Positions 11,213 through 20,700 of a stretch of 64,000 nt of DNA are shown here, in pieces. Both the position numbers and the translations under genes were made by a program. Position 1 is the first letter of the stretch. The number at the start of each line of letters is the position of its first letter. The stretch is taken from the NCBI GenBank assembly GCA_963575745.1, contig CAUYUJ010020170.1, positions 1,533,233 through 1,597,232 of the forward strand, given 5' to 3'. Below the pieces are notes generated by a model. It made no database searches, was not told the DNA's origin, and saw nothing but the letters and a program-made list of their open reading frames with translations. The DNA is from Prorocentrum cordatum. Lineage: Eukaryota; Sar; Dinophyceae; Prorocentrales; Prorocentraceae.

Positions 11213-11425
11213 TTGCAGGGGATGGAGGCCAGGCTGCTCCGCTTGCTGCACGACGCGGGGCAAGCGCTGACCACCGCCGTCGTGGTGCGCGCGGGGGTGC
11301 CCGACTGCCCAGACTGCTGGTGCGGTCCCTCCCTGCACTGCCCCGCCCTGCACTGCCCGTGCCACGGAGGCGAGGGTACGGTGGCTGCCGCCTCGAGCCC
11401 GGGCTGCCCGAGCGGGCAGCTGGCC
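11213..11425 (+). pseudogene. Cys-rich N-terminal segment of YR element
   Basis: Frame beginning at about 11213 encodes a short leucine-rich helix (RLLRLLHDAGQALTTAVVVR). A cysteine cluster CPDCWCGPSLHCPALHCPC follows. Coding character then shifts to another frame containing a hydrophobic stretch (VAALSLLAGCELGAVGFARA), so a frameshift near 11420 separates it from the recombinase frame. The Cys pattern suggests metal binding; no family is assigned. Its place before the recombinase is the place a gag-like or DNA-binding ORF would take. Confidence 0.5.
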
Positions 11426-12111
11426 GGGTGGCGGCGCTGTCCCTGCTCGCGGGCTGCGAGCTGGGGGCCGTGGGGTTCGCCCGGGCGACGCGCACCCGCG
11501 TGCCCGCGGCGACGGCTGTTCGGCCGCAGGTGGAGGCGTCGGTGGCCCCGGAGGAGTGCGACCTCTCGCAGTTGGCGCTGGAGGTGCTGGCGCCGCCGGT
11601 GCCGGGGACGCACGCGCTGCACTAGGCGATTGTCCTGCACCCCAGCGAGGAAGCGGTCAGCAACAAGACGAGGGAGTTCGACGAGACCGTCGTGTTCGAC
11701 CTGCCGCTGTTCCACTTCGCGGTGCCCGCGCTCGCCTTCCTCAAGCGCGAGACCCCGCCCTGGGAGCCGCTGTTCGGGTTCAGGCACGCCGATCTGGTGG
11801 TGCAGTTCCGCGAGGCCGCCCATCGGGTGGGCCTGCGGGCGCTGGGACCCGAGCTGCACATGCTGCGCCACAGCGGGCCGAGCCACGACCGAGCTCGGCA
11901 GCTAAGAACGCTGCAGGAGATCAAGCTGCGAAGGCGGTGGCACTGCGACTCGAGCGTCAGGCGCTACCAGAAGGAGGGACGCGTGGGGGAGCAGCTGCAG
12001 CGGCTGTCGCCCGACGCTCGGAGGCGCGCGGTCGAGGCGGCTTCGCGGCTGCCCTACTGCCTCGCGAGGCCTTCGCTCGCCTCGCACCCTGGCCAGCAGG
12101 AGTGCCCGCCT
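11425..12111 (+). pseudogene. tyrosine recombinase (decayed)
   Basis: The frame carries the C-terminal signature of tyrosine recombinases. HMLRHSG provides H-x-x-R-H (His codon 11857, Arg 11866, His 11869), followed by RRWHCDSS with the Trp/His position (His 11941) and VRRY with the nucleophilic Tyr codon at 11965. Spacing of about 36 residues from the HxLRH box to Tyr fits the fold. The upstream SNKTREFDETVVF region may be the beta-hairpin with the catalytic Lys; the first catalytic Arg (box I) is not clear. An in-frame TAG at 11623-11625 interrupts it, and the methyltransferase follows in another frame. Known function of the family is DNA strand exchange at the element's own repeats. Confidence 0.75.
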
Positions 12112-12121
12112 CGTCCAGCCG

Positions 12122-12892
12122 CAGGTATTTCTAGAGCTGTTCAGCGGCAGTGGCGGGCTCTCGCGGGCTATGCGGGCGAGAGGCTTCCTGGTGCTAGAGT
12201 GGGACATCCAGCGAGGCGCGGCGTGGGATCTCTCCGCGCCAGCTGCCCGCAAGCTCGTCCGCGGCTGGATCCTTGCTGGCCAGGTGTGGGGGGGGGCCTT
12301 CCTCGGGACGCCGTGCCAGACCTGGACGCGCGCCCGAGACACAGGGCCGCTGCGCGTGCCGGGGCAGGCCGGGCCGGCGTTGCCTTCGAGGTTGAGTTTG
12401 ATGGGGCTTCCTGAAGTGACGCACCCGAGTGATCAGGAGGCTATTCGAATTGGCAATATTCTCGCCGGTTTCAGTTGCAGCATCCTCGAGTTGATGCGTT
12501 TTGGTGGCCGCCCTGTGGCCCTTGAGAACCCCGCCCGCTCCCGTTTGTGGCTTCCCCCGCGTTTACAAAAAGCTTCGAAGTGGAGCTCCAGTGCTTCAAT
12601 AGTTACGGACATGTGCCAGCGGGGGACCCAGTGGAAGAAGCCCACTCGTTTCCTCGGCGATCACGCGTCGCTCGATCCCATCGCTCGCGTGCATCATAAT
12701 TGCTGTTCTGCGTGCAGTAGGGCAGGAAAAAAGCATGCATCCATCCACGGTTTAGCGCAGGGCGGCGGCTTCAAGACCAAAGCTGCCCAAGCATACCCGC
12801 CGCCACTGTGTGCCGCACTCGCAGAGTGTTTCAGTCAGGCGCACGGTGCGACTCAGACCACTGTCCTCTCCAGAGTTCTCCTTTCGCGGTAA
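12122..12892 (+). pseudogene. cytosine-C5 DNA methyltransferase-like domain
   Basis: About 256 codons open to a TAA at 12890. Motif I-like LELFSGSGGLSRAM (FSG at about 12140) forms the AdoMet pocket. Motif IV-like FLGTPCQTWTRARD holds a Pro-Cys with the candidate catalytic Cys codon at 12314. Motif VI-like ALENPARSRLW holds Glu-Asn at 12524. The order and spacing (about 58 and 70 codons) fit a compact C5-methyltransferase or a relative. Other conserved-looking parts are WDI after motif I, GTQWKKPTRFLG, and AYPPPLCAALAE at the end. No target-recognition domain is obvious. The frame is +1 relative to the recombinase, so a fusion or adjacent ORF was probably split by an indel near 12060-12120. 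Confidence 0.65.
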
Positions 12893-13006
12893 ATGTGTGC
12901 ACGTGCTTTAGTATTCGGTTAACGGTAAAGTGTTTGGCTTGTTTAGAGATGACCAAAGGATTGTCTGGCAGGTTTGCGTTGATTGAACCCCTGTCACAGA
13001 GATCAT

Positions 13007-13142
13007 ACAGCTGTCGGCCTCGAGCGCGCCTGCCCGCCGTCCAATCGTCTCCGCCGGTGCTACTTTCAGTGAAGCGTGTTCGGTCGCATCGGCGGCCCGA
13101 AAAAGGGCGTCCTCTGGCCTCGGCGGCGGCGGCAGGCGGCAT
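13007..13142 (+). repeat. split direct repeat B1
   Basis: Begins ACAGCTGTCGGCCTCGAGCG. It matches B2 at 13283-13418 over 136 bp and abuts A2 directly. Confidence 0.93.
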
Positions 13143-13242
13143 GCGCTCTACTTTGTTGATGATTGCCAGATGCCGCAGCACGAGAGGCCGCGTGTTTCAG
13201 AGGAGCCCTGATCCGCTGCCGTTTTCAGGTTTCCCCGTCGCG
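13142..13242 (+). repeat. split direct repeat A2
   Basis: 101-bp copy of A1, located immediately after B1. Confidence 0.93.
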
Positions 13243-13282
13243 TTCCCTGCCCTCCCTCCCTCGCGCGTTGTTTGAACCCCAG

Positions 13283-13418
13283 ACAGCTGTCGGCCTCGAG
13301 CGCGCCTGCCCGCCGTCCAATCGTCTCCGCCGGTGCTGCTTTCAGTGAAGCTTGTTCGGTCGCATCGGTGGCCCGAAACAAAGCGCCCTCTGGCCTCGGC
13401 GTCGGCGGCAGGCGGCAT
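13283..13418 (+). repeat. split direct repeat B2
   Basis: 136-bp copy of B1. Its end GGCAGGCGGCAT passes directly into (TCC)n, marking the right boundary of the element. Confidence 0.92.
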
Positions 13419-13600
13419 CCTCGCCTCCTCCTCCTCCTCCTCCCCCTCCTCCTCCTCCCCTCCTCCTCCTCCTCCTCCTCCTCCTCCTCCTCCTCCTCCT
13501 CCTCCTCCTCCTCCTCCTCCTCCTCCTCCTCCCTCCTCCTCCTCCTCCTCCTCCTCCTCCTCCTCCTCTCCTCCTCCTCCTTCTCCCCCCCTCCCCTCCT
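13419..13600. repeat. (TCC)n right of recombinase element
   Basis: Long CCT/TCC tract with a few C or T interruptions, beginning at the last base of B2. Confidence 0.95.
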
Positions 13601-13905
13601 CCCGAAGCTACCCCCCCCCCTTTTCCAAAGGGGGCGTCGCTACCCCTACCTCCCCTTGCCCCCTTCTGCCAGAAGCTACCCCCCCTCCCCCCCCCCCCCT
13701 TTCGGCACCCGGGAAGCGACCCTTCCCCTCCCACCCTTACGAAAGAGGGGGAAAGTTTAGCTACCCCCCCCTCCTTTGACCCCCCTCTGTCGGAAGCCCG
13801 CCCCGCCTTTCCTCCATTTTTCTTTCCCCTGCCAGAAGCCACCCCCCCTCCCCCCCTTTTCCAAAATGGCGAGGCGGCATAGCTACCACCCCCCTCCTTT
13901 GAACT
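13601..13905. repeat. GAAGCTACCCCC minisatellite
   Basis: Degenerate units of about 60 bp carrying GAAGCTACCCCCC, CTTTTCCAAA and CCCTTTCGGC motifs, pyrimidine-rich throughout. Confidence 0.7.
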
Positions 13906-13924
13906 CCCCCTGCCGGATGATCCT

Positions 13925-14125
13925 CCCCCGTCGCCGTCGTCGTTGCCGTCGCCGTCGCTCGACGTCTTCGCGCGACGCCGTCGTCGTCGCCGCCGTCGCC
14001 GTCATTGTCGCCGCCCCCGTCGCCGTCTTCGCGTGACCTCGTCGCGGTCGTCACGACGAGGGCGAGGTCATACGAAGACGGCGACGGACGACGCACGACC
14101 GACGACCGACGACGACGACGACCCA
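13925..14125. repeat. CGTCGCCGTCG-rich stretch
   Basis: Degenerate hexamer-type CGTCGC/GACGAC repeats; no gene. Confidence 0.8.
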
Positions 14126-14745
14126 GGGTCAGAGAAAACGAGACCACGACCCAGGGGTTGAGAAAACGAAGAAAAGAAGCAGGGTCCGAGAAAACGAAAC
14201 CACGGCCCAGGGGCCGAGAAAACGAAAAAACGAACCAGGGTCTGAGAAAACGAGACGAAGACCCAGGGGCTGAGAAAACGCGACAACGAAACAGGGTCCG
14301 AGAAAACGGGACCACGACCCAGGGGCCGACAAAACGAGACAACGAGAAAACAAACCAGTGCCCGAGAAAGCTCAACCACGACCCAGGGGCCGAGAAAACG
14401 AGACAACGAGAAAACGAACCAGGGCCCGAGAAAGCGAGAACACGACCCACGGGCCGAAAAAACGAGAAAACAGAACACGAACCAGGCCCGAGAAAACGAA
14501 ACAAAACCCCAGAAGCCGAGAAAACGAGGCAATGAACCAGGGTCCGAGAAAACGAGATAACGACCCAGGAGCAGAGAAACAAAAAACAAAAACAACAAAA
14601 AAAAACGGCCCGAGCAAACGAGATTACGGCCCAGGCAGAGAAAACGCGAATCTCGGTCCGAGAAAACAAAACGACGACCCAGGGGCACAGAAACCGAGAA
14701 AACAACAAAACGAACCAGGGCCAGAGACAGCGAGAATTCGAACCA
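14126..14745. repeat. GAGAAAACGA minisatellite
   Basis: Some 18 degenerate units of about 30-40 bp built on CCAGGGGCCGAGAAAACGA. The long minus-strand frame rich in Phe and Ser here is a translation of the repeat. Confidence 0.9.
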
Positions 14746-14749
14746 GGGA

Positions 14750-16345
14750 GACCTTGTGTGGCAGCCGAGGCGGCCCGCAGGCGCGAGGCCCAGCCGCCTC
14801 CCCGTGCGCCTCGCACCACAGCGCAGAGGCTCCAGTCGGCCGCCTGCCCCGCGCGGCAGCGCTGGGGCTGGCCAGCGTCGCCCAGACGAACAGCTGGAAG
14901 CACGACCCGCTGACCATCGTCACCGAGACGGCGCCCATGGCTTTCGTAGAGATAGTCTGGGCTTCGCTCCTGCCCGAGGCCGCCGCCCGCTCCTGCCTGG
15001 CCGGGGGGCTGGCCACCGCGCAGAAGCAGCACCCATGGCGCATGGTGGAGGAACCCATCAGCGCGCTGGCCCCCACGCTCGAGAAGGTAAAGCGGGGCTT
15101 TGTCCAGGGCGACCCGCGCAGGTTCTACGACGCCAAGGGCTGCATCGACGAGGTGCGGAGCCATTCCCTTGCCTTCTTCGGCCACATGGCCTCACGGGAC
15201 TGCCGCGTGGCGAGTGGGCTCGAGGAGGTAACCAGACAGTGTCCCAGCACGTGGGGCTGGAACGTCCCGCCTTTCTGGCAGCCGATCCTAGGCCCCACGT
15301 GCCACCGCTCGGCGGCGCGGGACCGGCACCACCAGCGGGCGCTGCGCAGCCTGGTCCAGAACACCTACTGGTGCCAGGCCAGGGTCGGGGCGGTCGACCC
15401 TTCAGCCCCCACCAACTGCCAGTTGCGCGGCTTCAAAGGACGGCCCCCTCGTTCCACAGGCGCTCCAAGCGAGAGGCCCACGACGGATGGCAACGCTAGT
15501 TCCTCGAGCCCCGACACGGCAGGCGGCCGAGGAGGTCGAGGGCCTCGGCCACCCGTTCGCGGAGTTGTTCGCCAGGGGGCTCTTCGCCGACATGTCAGAG
15601 CTCTTCCAGCGGCCGACGCGACCAGCGGGCGACTTCCCCCAGTGCTCCACCAGCTGGCTCGAGCGCGGGCCCTACCTCAACGGGGAGCACATTTTCGACC
15701 ACTGCGCGGGTGTCGACCAGGCCTACCCCAACCTGCGGGCTGCTGGCGGGTCCGCCGCGGTGCACGACGTGAACCACAAGCTGATCGCCGAGGCCCGGGG
15801 CGCGGCCCCGCTCAGCGAGGGCCCAGAGCAGCTGGCCAGGGACGGCGAGGAATACACGGTGAAGGTGCTGACGGACACAGTGGCTGGCGGCGCCTTCCGC
15901 CTCTACATTGACCGCCTCGCCACCGCGCGCTGCGCGGGCTGCCCAGAGGCGGCGGCGTCCGCCAGCAGCCAGCGAGCCCACCTGTGGGTTGGGAGGGCGG
16001 AGAGGCTCCAGGACGCCACTGTGGTCAAGGTCAAGGCCCACCTGGGCTAGTCTACGGCGAGGAACGATCACACCGCCCAGTTCGAGCTGGACGGCAACGC
16101 CAGGGCGGACCAGCGGGCCAAGGAGGACGCGGCGGCCGCCAAGGCGCCCCTGGCCGACATCCAGGGCCTCGAGGGCTGCCATGTGATTGCCCGACAGGCA
16201 GCGCAGTACACAGCGTCTCAGGAGGCCCGCATCTCCCGTTGTGGACTGTCGGATTCAAATGGGCGCCGGTGCGCTCAAGCTGATCGGCTTGGGCGACTGG
16301 CCCGAAGGTCCCGACGAGTCGGAAAGGGTCAACGGAGCGATGCGT
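14750..16345 (+). pseudogene. 3' part of a degenerate non-LTR retrotransposon
   Basis: From about 14880 to 15430 one frame is coding-like (NSWKHDPLTIVTETAPMAFV, then an RT-to-RNase H connection ending SAPTNCQLRGF). The signal then moves to the frame of 15487-16050. This continues with DGPLVPQALQARG-type sequence, ELFARGLF, WLERGPYLNGEHIFDHCAG, LTDTVAGGAF and RAHLW, to TVVKVKAHLG. An in-frame TAG at 16048 is followed, still in frame, by NARADQRAKEDAA. The DTVAGG, KVKAHL and N-ARAD-AK order is the C-terminal half of an RNase H fold. No catalytic RT block is visible, so the copy is 5'-truncated. It abuts the GAGAAAACGA minisatellite on the left; its 3' boundary is not identified. Confidence 0.6.
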
Positions 16346-17015
16346 GAGGCCAGACCCCTCGGCTCGGACGGGGGCCAGCGGGCAGCGCTGACGGTGCCCT
16401 GCGGCCTTGGCGCGTGCGCGGGCACGCACTGCTCGCGGCACCGAACTTTGCGGATCAAAAGGCCCGCGATGCCGCGCAGTCGAATGGTGTTTTGTTGTTT
16501 TGTTCCACGTGCTGCGGATACATGTCTGATAAGAAGGGACGAGGCCTCCAGGATACTTGTTCTGGGGGGGGGGGGGGGGGGGCGATCCCCAGCGCCAAGA
16601 ATAATCATAGCAGTACCAAGCGTGGGATGCACCCCAAGAGCGGGAAAGGGCTTCTGGCAGCTTCAGGTCGCCTTCGGAATCCGAAATCAACTTATGGACT
16701 GTGCATATTCCACGCGGCCGCTCCGAGGAGGCCCAAACGGGTTCCCCGACGGCCCGAAGAGGCCGACTGTCCTGAAGGTTTTACCGTCCTTCGGGCTCCA
16801 GCTGGCCCAAGCCCAGCGGTCGGGGCCGAGAACCTTAGTGGCCAGAGCCGAGAACCTTGCGTCGAGGCAGAAGGCCCGTGCGGCCCAGGGTCCTGAGGAC
16901 CACCCGGGCTTCTGATCCGAGTGCCCGCGCGCAGGTGCGTGGGCCAGATGTTTGGGCGGCCCCGTGGGTCGAATTCGTCTTGCAAGACCCTTTTTCTTGG
17001 TCAAGTCTAGACTCC
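16346..17015. other. no recognisable gene; poly-G tract
   Basis: Unique GC-rich sequence with an uninterrupted poly-G run at about 16562-16582. Confidence 0.6.
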
Positions 17016-17019
17016 TCCT

Positions 17020-18477
17020 GTTCCTCCTCCTCCTCCTCATCCTGATCCTCCTCCTCCGCCTTTTCCTTCTCATCCTCCTCATCCTCCTCATCCTCCTCCT
17101 CCCCCTCCCCCCTCACCATCATCAGCAGCATCGTCATCATCATCAGCAGCATCATCATCGCCATCATCAGTATCAGCAGCAGCATCAGCCACATCACCGT
17201 CGTAATCATCACCAGCATCATCAGCACCATCACCATCACCATCGTAATCATAGTCATCACCTGCATCATCAGCAAAATCATGCTCATACTCATCACCAAC
17301 ATCAGCATCAGCATCAGCACCGTCAGCATCAGCCTCAGCATCATCGGTATCAGAGTCAGCAGCATCACCCTCAGCATCATCATCTTCATCGTCGTCATCA
17401 TCATAATCAGCATGATCAGCATCATCATCACCATCCTGATCATCACCATCAGCATCAGCATCAGCATCATCATAATCAGCAGCATTATCATCGCAAGTCG
17501 TCCTCCTCCCCGTCCTCCTCCTCCTCCTCCTCCTGATCCTCCTCCTGATCCTCCTCCTCCTCGCCACCCTCCTCCCTTCACCCTCTTCCTCCTCTCTCTC
17601 CTCCTCTTCATCCTCCTCAGCATCATTATCATCAGCAGCCTCACCATCATCATCAACTTTATCAGCATGACCACCATCATGAGCATCAGCAGCATCATCA
17701 TTATCATCAGCACCCGCATCATCAGCAGCATCTCCATCTTCATTTTCATCACCATCATCAGCATCATCTTAATCATCGTCAGCATCATCCTTCTTATTAT
17801 CAGCACATCATCCTCATCGTAGTGGTCATCCTCTTCCTCCTCCTCCTCCTCCTCCTCCTCCTTGCCCTCCTCCTCCACATCCGCCTCTTCATCCTCATTC
17901 TCTTCATCCTCGCCCTCCTCCTCCACATCCCCCTCCTCATCCTCATTATCTCCCTCCTCCCCCTCCTCATCCTGATCAGCAGCATCATCAGCATCATCAT
18001 CAGCATGAGCATCATCACTGTCAGCATCATCGCTATCAGCATCATCATCAGCAGCAGCAGCATTACAATCATAGTCATCATCAGCGTCATCAGCAGTAGC
18101 ACCAGTATCATCATCGCTATTTACATCAGCATCATCATCATCATCATCAGCAGCATCATCATCATCATAATCAGCATCAGCAGCAGCAGCATCTGCAGCA
18201 TCAGCAACATCATCGTCATCATCATTATCACCATCATCATAGTCATCGTCAGCATCATTATGTTTACCAGTCTCATAGTCATCATCATCGTCAGTATCAT
18301 CATCAGCATCATCATCATCATCATCATCATCATCGTAGTCTTCCCCCTCCTCGTCCTCCTCCTCCTGAGCCTCCTCCTGATCCTCCTCCTCCTCCTCTTC
18401 CTCCTCGTCTTCCCTCTCCTCCTCCTCTTCCTCCTCCTCCTCCTCCTCCTCTTCCTTCTCCTTCTCCTCATCATCAG

Positions 18478-18516
<39 letters not shown>

Positions 18517-18735
18517 TCGCACCAGCAGTATCATCAGCAGCGGCATCAGCAGCATCATCATCAGCATCATCATCAGCATCATCATGTTCATATTCAACTT
18601 CATCACTATCATCAGCATCACCATCAGCATCTTCATCTTCATCACCACCATCATCATCAGCAGCTCATCATCATCGCTATCGTCATCTTAAGATTCATCT
18701 TTCTCATCCTCATCATCGTCGTCTTCCTCCTCTCA
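17020..18735. repeat. compound TCC / ATC / CAG-CAT microsatellite
   Basis: About 1.7 kb alternating (TCC)n blocks with (ATC)n interspersed with CAG triplets. Long open frames of His/Gln, Ser/Ile or Asp/Met composition in all frames are artefacts. Confidence 0.95.
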
Positions 18736-18977
18736 ATCCTCCACACCGCGGTGGTCTTCCAGGCCGGGGGGTGCTGGTCCCCGAACTCCTCGGCAAGGGC
18801 ACGCTCGCGTCGCGCGGCGCGTGTCCGACCACCCCCGCCGAGCCCTGGTATCTACGGTCCTGTCGGGGCCCCTTCCGCAGCGACGCCGTGCCCAGAAGCG
18901 TGTGTTGCCTCCTCTTTCGAGACGTTCGTAGCGGGGTTCTATGCAAACGGGGCCCAGCCAGAACGCCAGATCCTGCA

Positions 18978-19168
18978 GGATCCTGCAAGTCCGGATTTGG
19001 AGTGAGCTGGGTTTGAGAGCCGTTCGCGGCCCCGGAGGTGGCCTTACATATTTGCTGAGCCGAGTTTGCGAAGCCCCCAATGAATTGCAGCGCACATCTG
19101 TTCTAGAGTGGTTGGGCCAAGTTTGCGCTGAGCTGGGTGAGTCCACGCCCGACTGTCGGCGGTGCGCC
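18978..19168 (+). repeat. dispersed repeat C, copy 1
   Basis: Shares ATCCTGCA, GGTTCGCGGCC-like and GGAGGTGGCC, GCAGCGCA, TTTGCGCTGAGC-like and TGAGTCCACGCCCG in the same order with 47710-47905. Confidence 0.75.
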
Positions 19169-19179
19169 CATGGAGGAGG

Positions 19180-19268
19180 CAGAGGGGGCGGGCATGCTTG
19201 AAATGCTCTGAAGGCAAGACTGCTTCTGAGAAGCCCCGCCGCCTTTGAGAAGGCCTGCCCCTCGGGCA
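19180..19268. mobile_element. foldback element, family B copy 1
   Basis: Left AGAGGGGGCGGGCATGCTTG and right TTGAGAAGGCCTGCCCCTCG are imperfect reverse complements around a roughly 42-bp centre. It lies just downstream of dispersed repeat C. A relative is at 46606-46758. Confidence 0.5.
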
Positions 19269-19790
19269 CAGGAATTGTTGTTTTTGAGGAGAGGCCAGCC
19301 ACGCACATACCGTCAAGACGCTGAAGTAAGGACCACTTGGGGCTCAGGAAGGGTTCTGGTTTTCGGGCAGCTGCTTGGATCTAGGTCGAGGAATACGTTC
19401 GTGGCCGAGGCTCGCCGGGTCCAGCCAAGCCCCTTTCGTTCCTCATGTGGCGTTCTTTCTGGTAGCTCGATGTCGGCCCTGTCAGGGCCCCTGCGTAGTG
19501 GAACCGTGCAGGCGTGCGATGCCTGCTGCCTAGATAGTTGCGCATCCTGCTCGGGCACGGGAGTTTCTTTGGGGGAGCAGCCAGCCCCGCACGTAGCCAG
19601 GCATCTGATGTCTTGGATTGCTGTCCAAACGTAGTACCTGTAAGTCCCGATCCTTTCCCCAGGACCAGCTTTTCGTCGTGAGTTGCTTCCTTTACTCTCC
19701 CTGGCCTCGGCGAGGTCCCACAGAGGCCGAAAACGCCCAAAAAACTCCGTTGTGAGTTTTTTGTTCAACACTTTGGACGTCGGCGGAAGG
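19269..19790. other. no recognisable gene
   Basis: Unique sequence without supportable coding or structural signal. Confidence 0.5.
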
Positions 19791-19794
19791 AGGC

Positions 19795-20001
19795 AGGATG
19801 AGGCAGGAGGACGCGGGAGGGGGCAGGAGGAGGCTTGAGGAGGTGGCAGGAGGAGGAAGAGGAGGAGGAGGAGGAGGAACAGCAGCAGCAGGAGGAGGAG
19901 GAGAAGGAGGAGGAGGAGGACGAGGGGGAGGAGGGGGAGGAGGAGCAGGAGGACGACGACGACGACGACGATGAGGAGGAGGAGGAGGAGGAGGATTTAT
20001 G
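19795..20001. repeat. (GGA)n with (GAC)n
   Basis: Purine-rich GGA tract containing a short (ACG)6 block. Confidence 0.93.
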
Positions 20002-20024
20002 CCCCCCCCTGGCGCCCCCGCCAG

Positions 20025-20134
20025 GTGCACGACGTCGACGAGGCCGTGGAGCTGCTGCGCGGCCTGCTCGCCCAGCCCAGCGAGCCGCCCGTCAGGGAGG
20101 CCGGCGCAGCCGCAGGGGGGGGCTCCTCAAAGCG
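20025..20134 (+). CDS. candidate internal exon, amphipathic helix
   Basis: GCGCCCCCGCCAG (AG at 20023-20024) precedes an open frame VHDVDEAVELLRGLLAQPSE, then PPVREAGAAAGGGSSKR. It ends at AAGCG|GTGGGT with a donor-like GT at 20135. The charged/leucine alternation reads as a real amphipathic helix, unlike the surrounding repeat translations. No family is recognised. Length 110 nt. Flanking sequence is GGA repeat upstream and a tandem duplication downstream, so introns here would be repeat-filled. Confidence 0.5.
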
Positions 20135-20140
20135 GTGGGT

Positions 20141-20330
20141 CAGAGCCCCGAATCATCAGGGGTAATTCGGGTCAGGGCTAAATCGGGTTCGTTGTTCGGG
20201 AATCCGAACCCGAGTTACCCTGGGCCCGAGTTACCCCAGATAATTCGGGCGTCCAGAGCCCCAAATCATCAGGGGTAACTCGGGTCAGGGCTAACTCGGG
20301 CTTGTTTTTCGAGAATCCAAACCCGAGTTA
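20141..20330. repeat. 115-bp tandem duplication
   Basis: AGAGCCCCGAATCATCAGGG, then GGGTCAGGGCTAA, then AACCCGAGTTACCC recurs at about 20143 and 20258. The unit also contains the inverted pair GGGTAACTCGGG / CCCGAGTTACCC. Confidence 0.85.
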
Positions 20331-20398
20331 CCCCGCCTTGGGAGCCTCGGGGGCCATTTTGGAGGAGATCGTTCAAAGGAGGGAGGCTCCCTAATTAG

Positions 20399-20490
20399 GA
20401 TCCCCCCAGGCAACCCAAACCATAGCAAAATCAATGATTTGGATCCCCCCAGGTAGCCCAAACCATAGCAAAATCAGTGATGTGGGCCCG
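20399..20490. repeat. 51-bp tandem duplication
   Basis: GATCCCCCCAGG, CCCAAACCATAGCAAAATCA occurs twice in tandem. Confidence 0.88.
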
Positions 20491-20700
20491 TTTGCCGAGG
20501 CATCTTGGGGGGTGATGGGTGCCTTTTGGGGGCTTCGCGGGGCGTATTGGGGGTCTCTTGGGAGCCTCTTGGGGGCATCTTTGGGGCCTCTGTGGGGCTT
20601 CTTGGGGCCTCCTTGGCACCTCTTGGGGCTATCGTGGAGCACCCTTTGGAGCCTCGGGGGCCATTTGGGGGACGATCGTGGAGGAGATCGATCCAAGGAC
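20490..20700. repeat. TTGGGG-type minisatellite patch
   Basis: Units such as CTCTTGGGGGCATCTTTGGG, same orientation as the field at 6.6-10.6 kb. Confidence 0.85.

Larger units (their letters stand above)
11104..13418 (+). mobile_element. split-direct-repeat element with recombinase and methyltransferase
   Basis: Terminal repeats occur in the order A1 (11104-11204), genes, B1 (13007-13142), A2 (13142-13242), B2 (13283-13418). A1 and A2 are both 101 bp, 95 of 101 identical. B1 and B2 are both 136 bp with about 8 differences. B1 and A2 abut. This is the split-direct-repeat arrangement known from PAT/Ngaro-like members of the DIRS group, which use a tyrosine recombinase. The interior encodes Cys-rich, tyrosine-recombinase and methyltransferase-like segments but shows no reverse transcriptase or RNase H. 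It may therefore be an internally deleted DIRS-like element or a different YR-element class. Both flanks are (TCC)n. Confidence 0.75.

Noticed and set aside
11104-13242. Interpretation of the 101-bp repeats A1/A2 as LTRs or target duplications
   Set aside because: They are too short for LTRs and lack TG...CA ends, and the second repeat pair B1/B2 in split order fits a tyrosine-recombinase element better.
13761-15185. 474-codon minus-strand frame with repeated SFSRTLG/FVFSAPG-like text
   Set aside because: It reads through the GAGAAAACGA minisatellite in reverse, and its downstream part overlaps the LINE remnant coded on the other strand.
20490-20700. TTGGGG units as telomeric repeat
   Set aside because: Units are degenerate 11-13-mers with GCC/CTC, not a clean hexamer or heptamer, and the array is internal.
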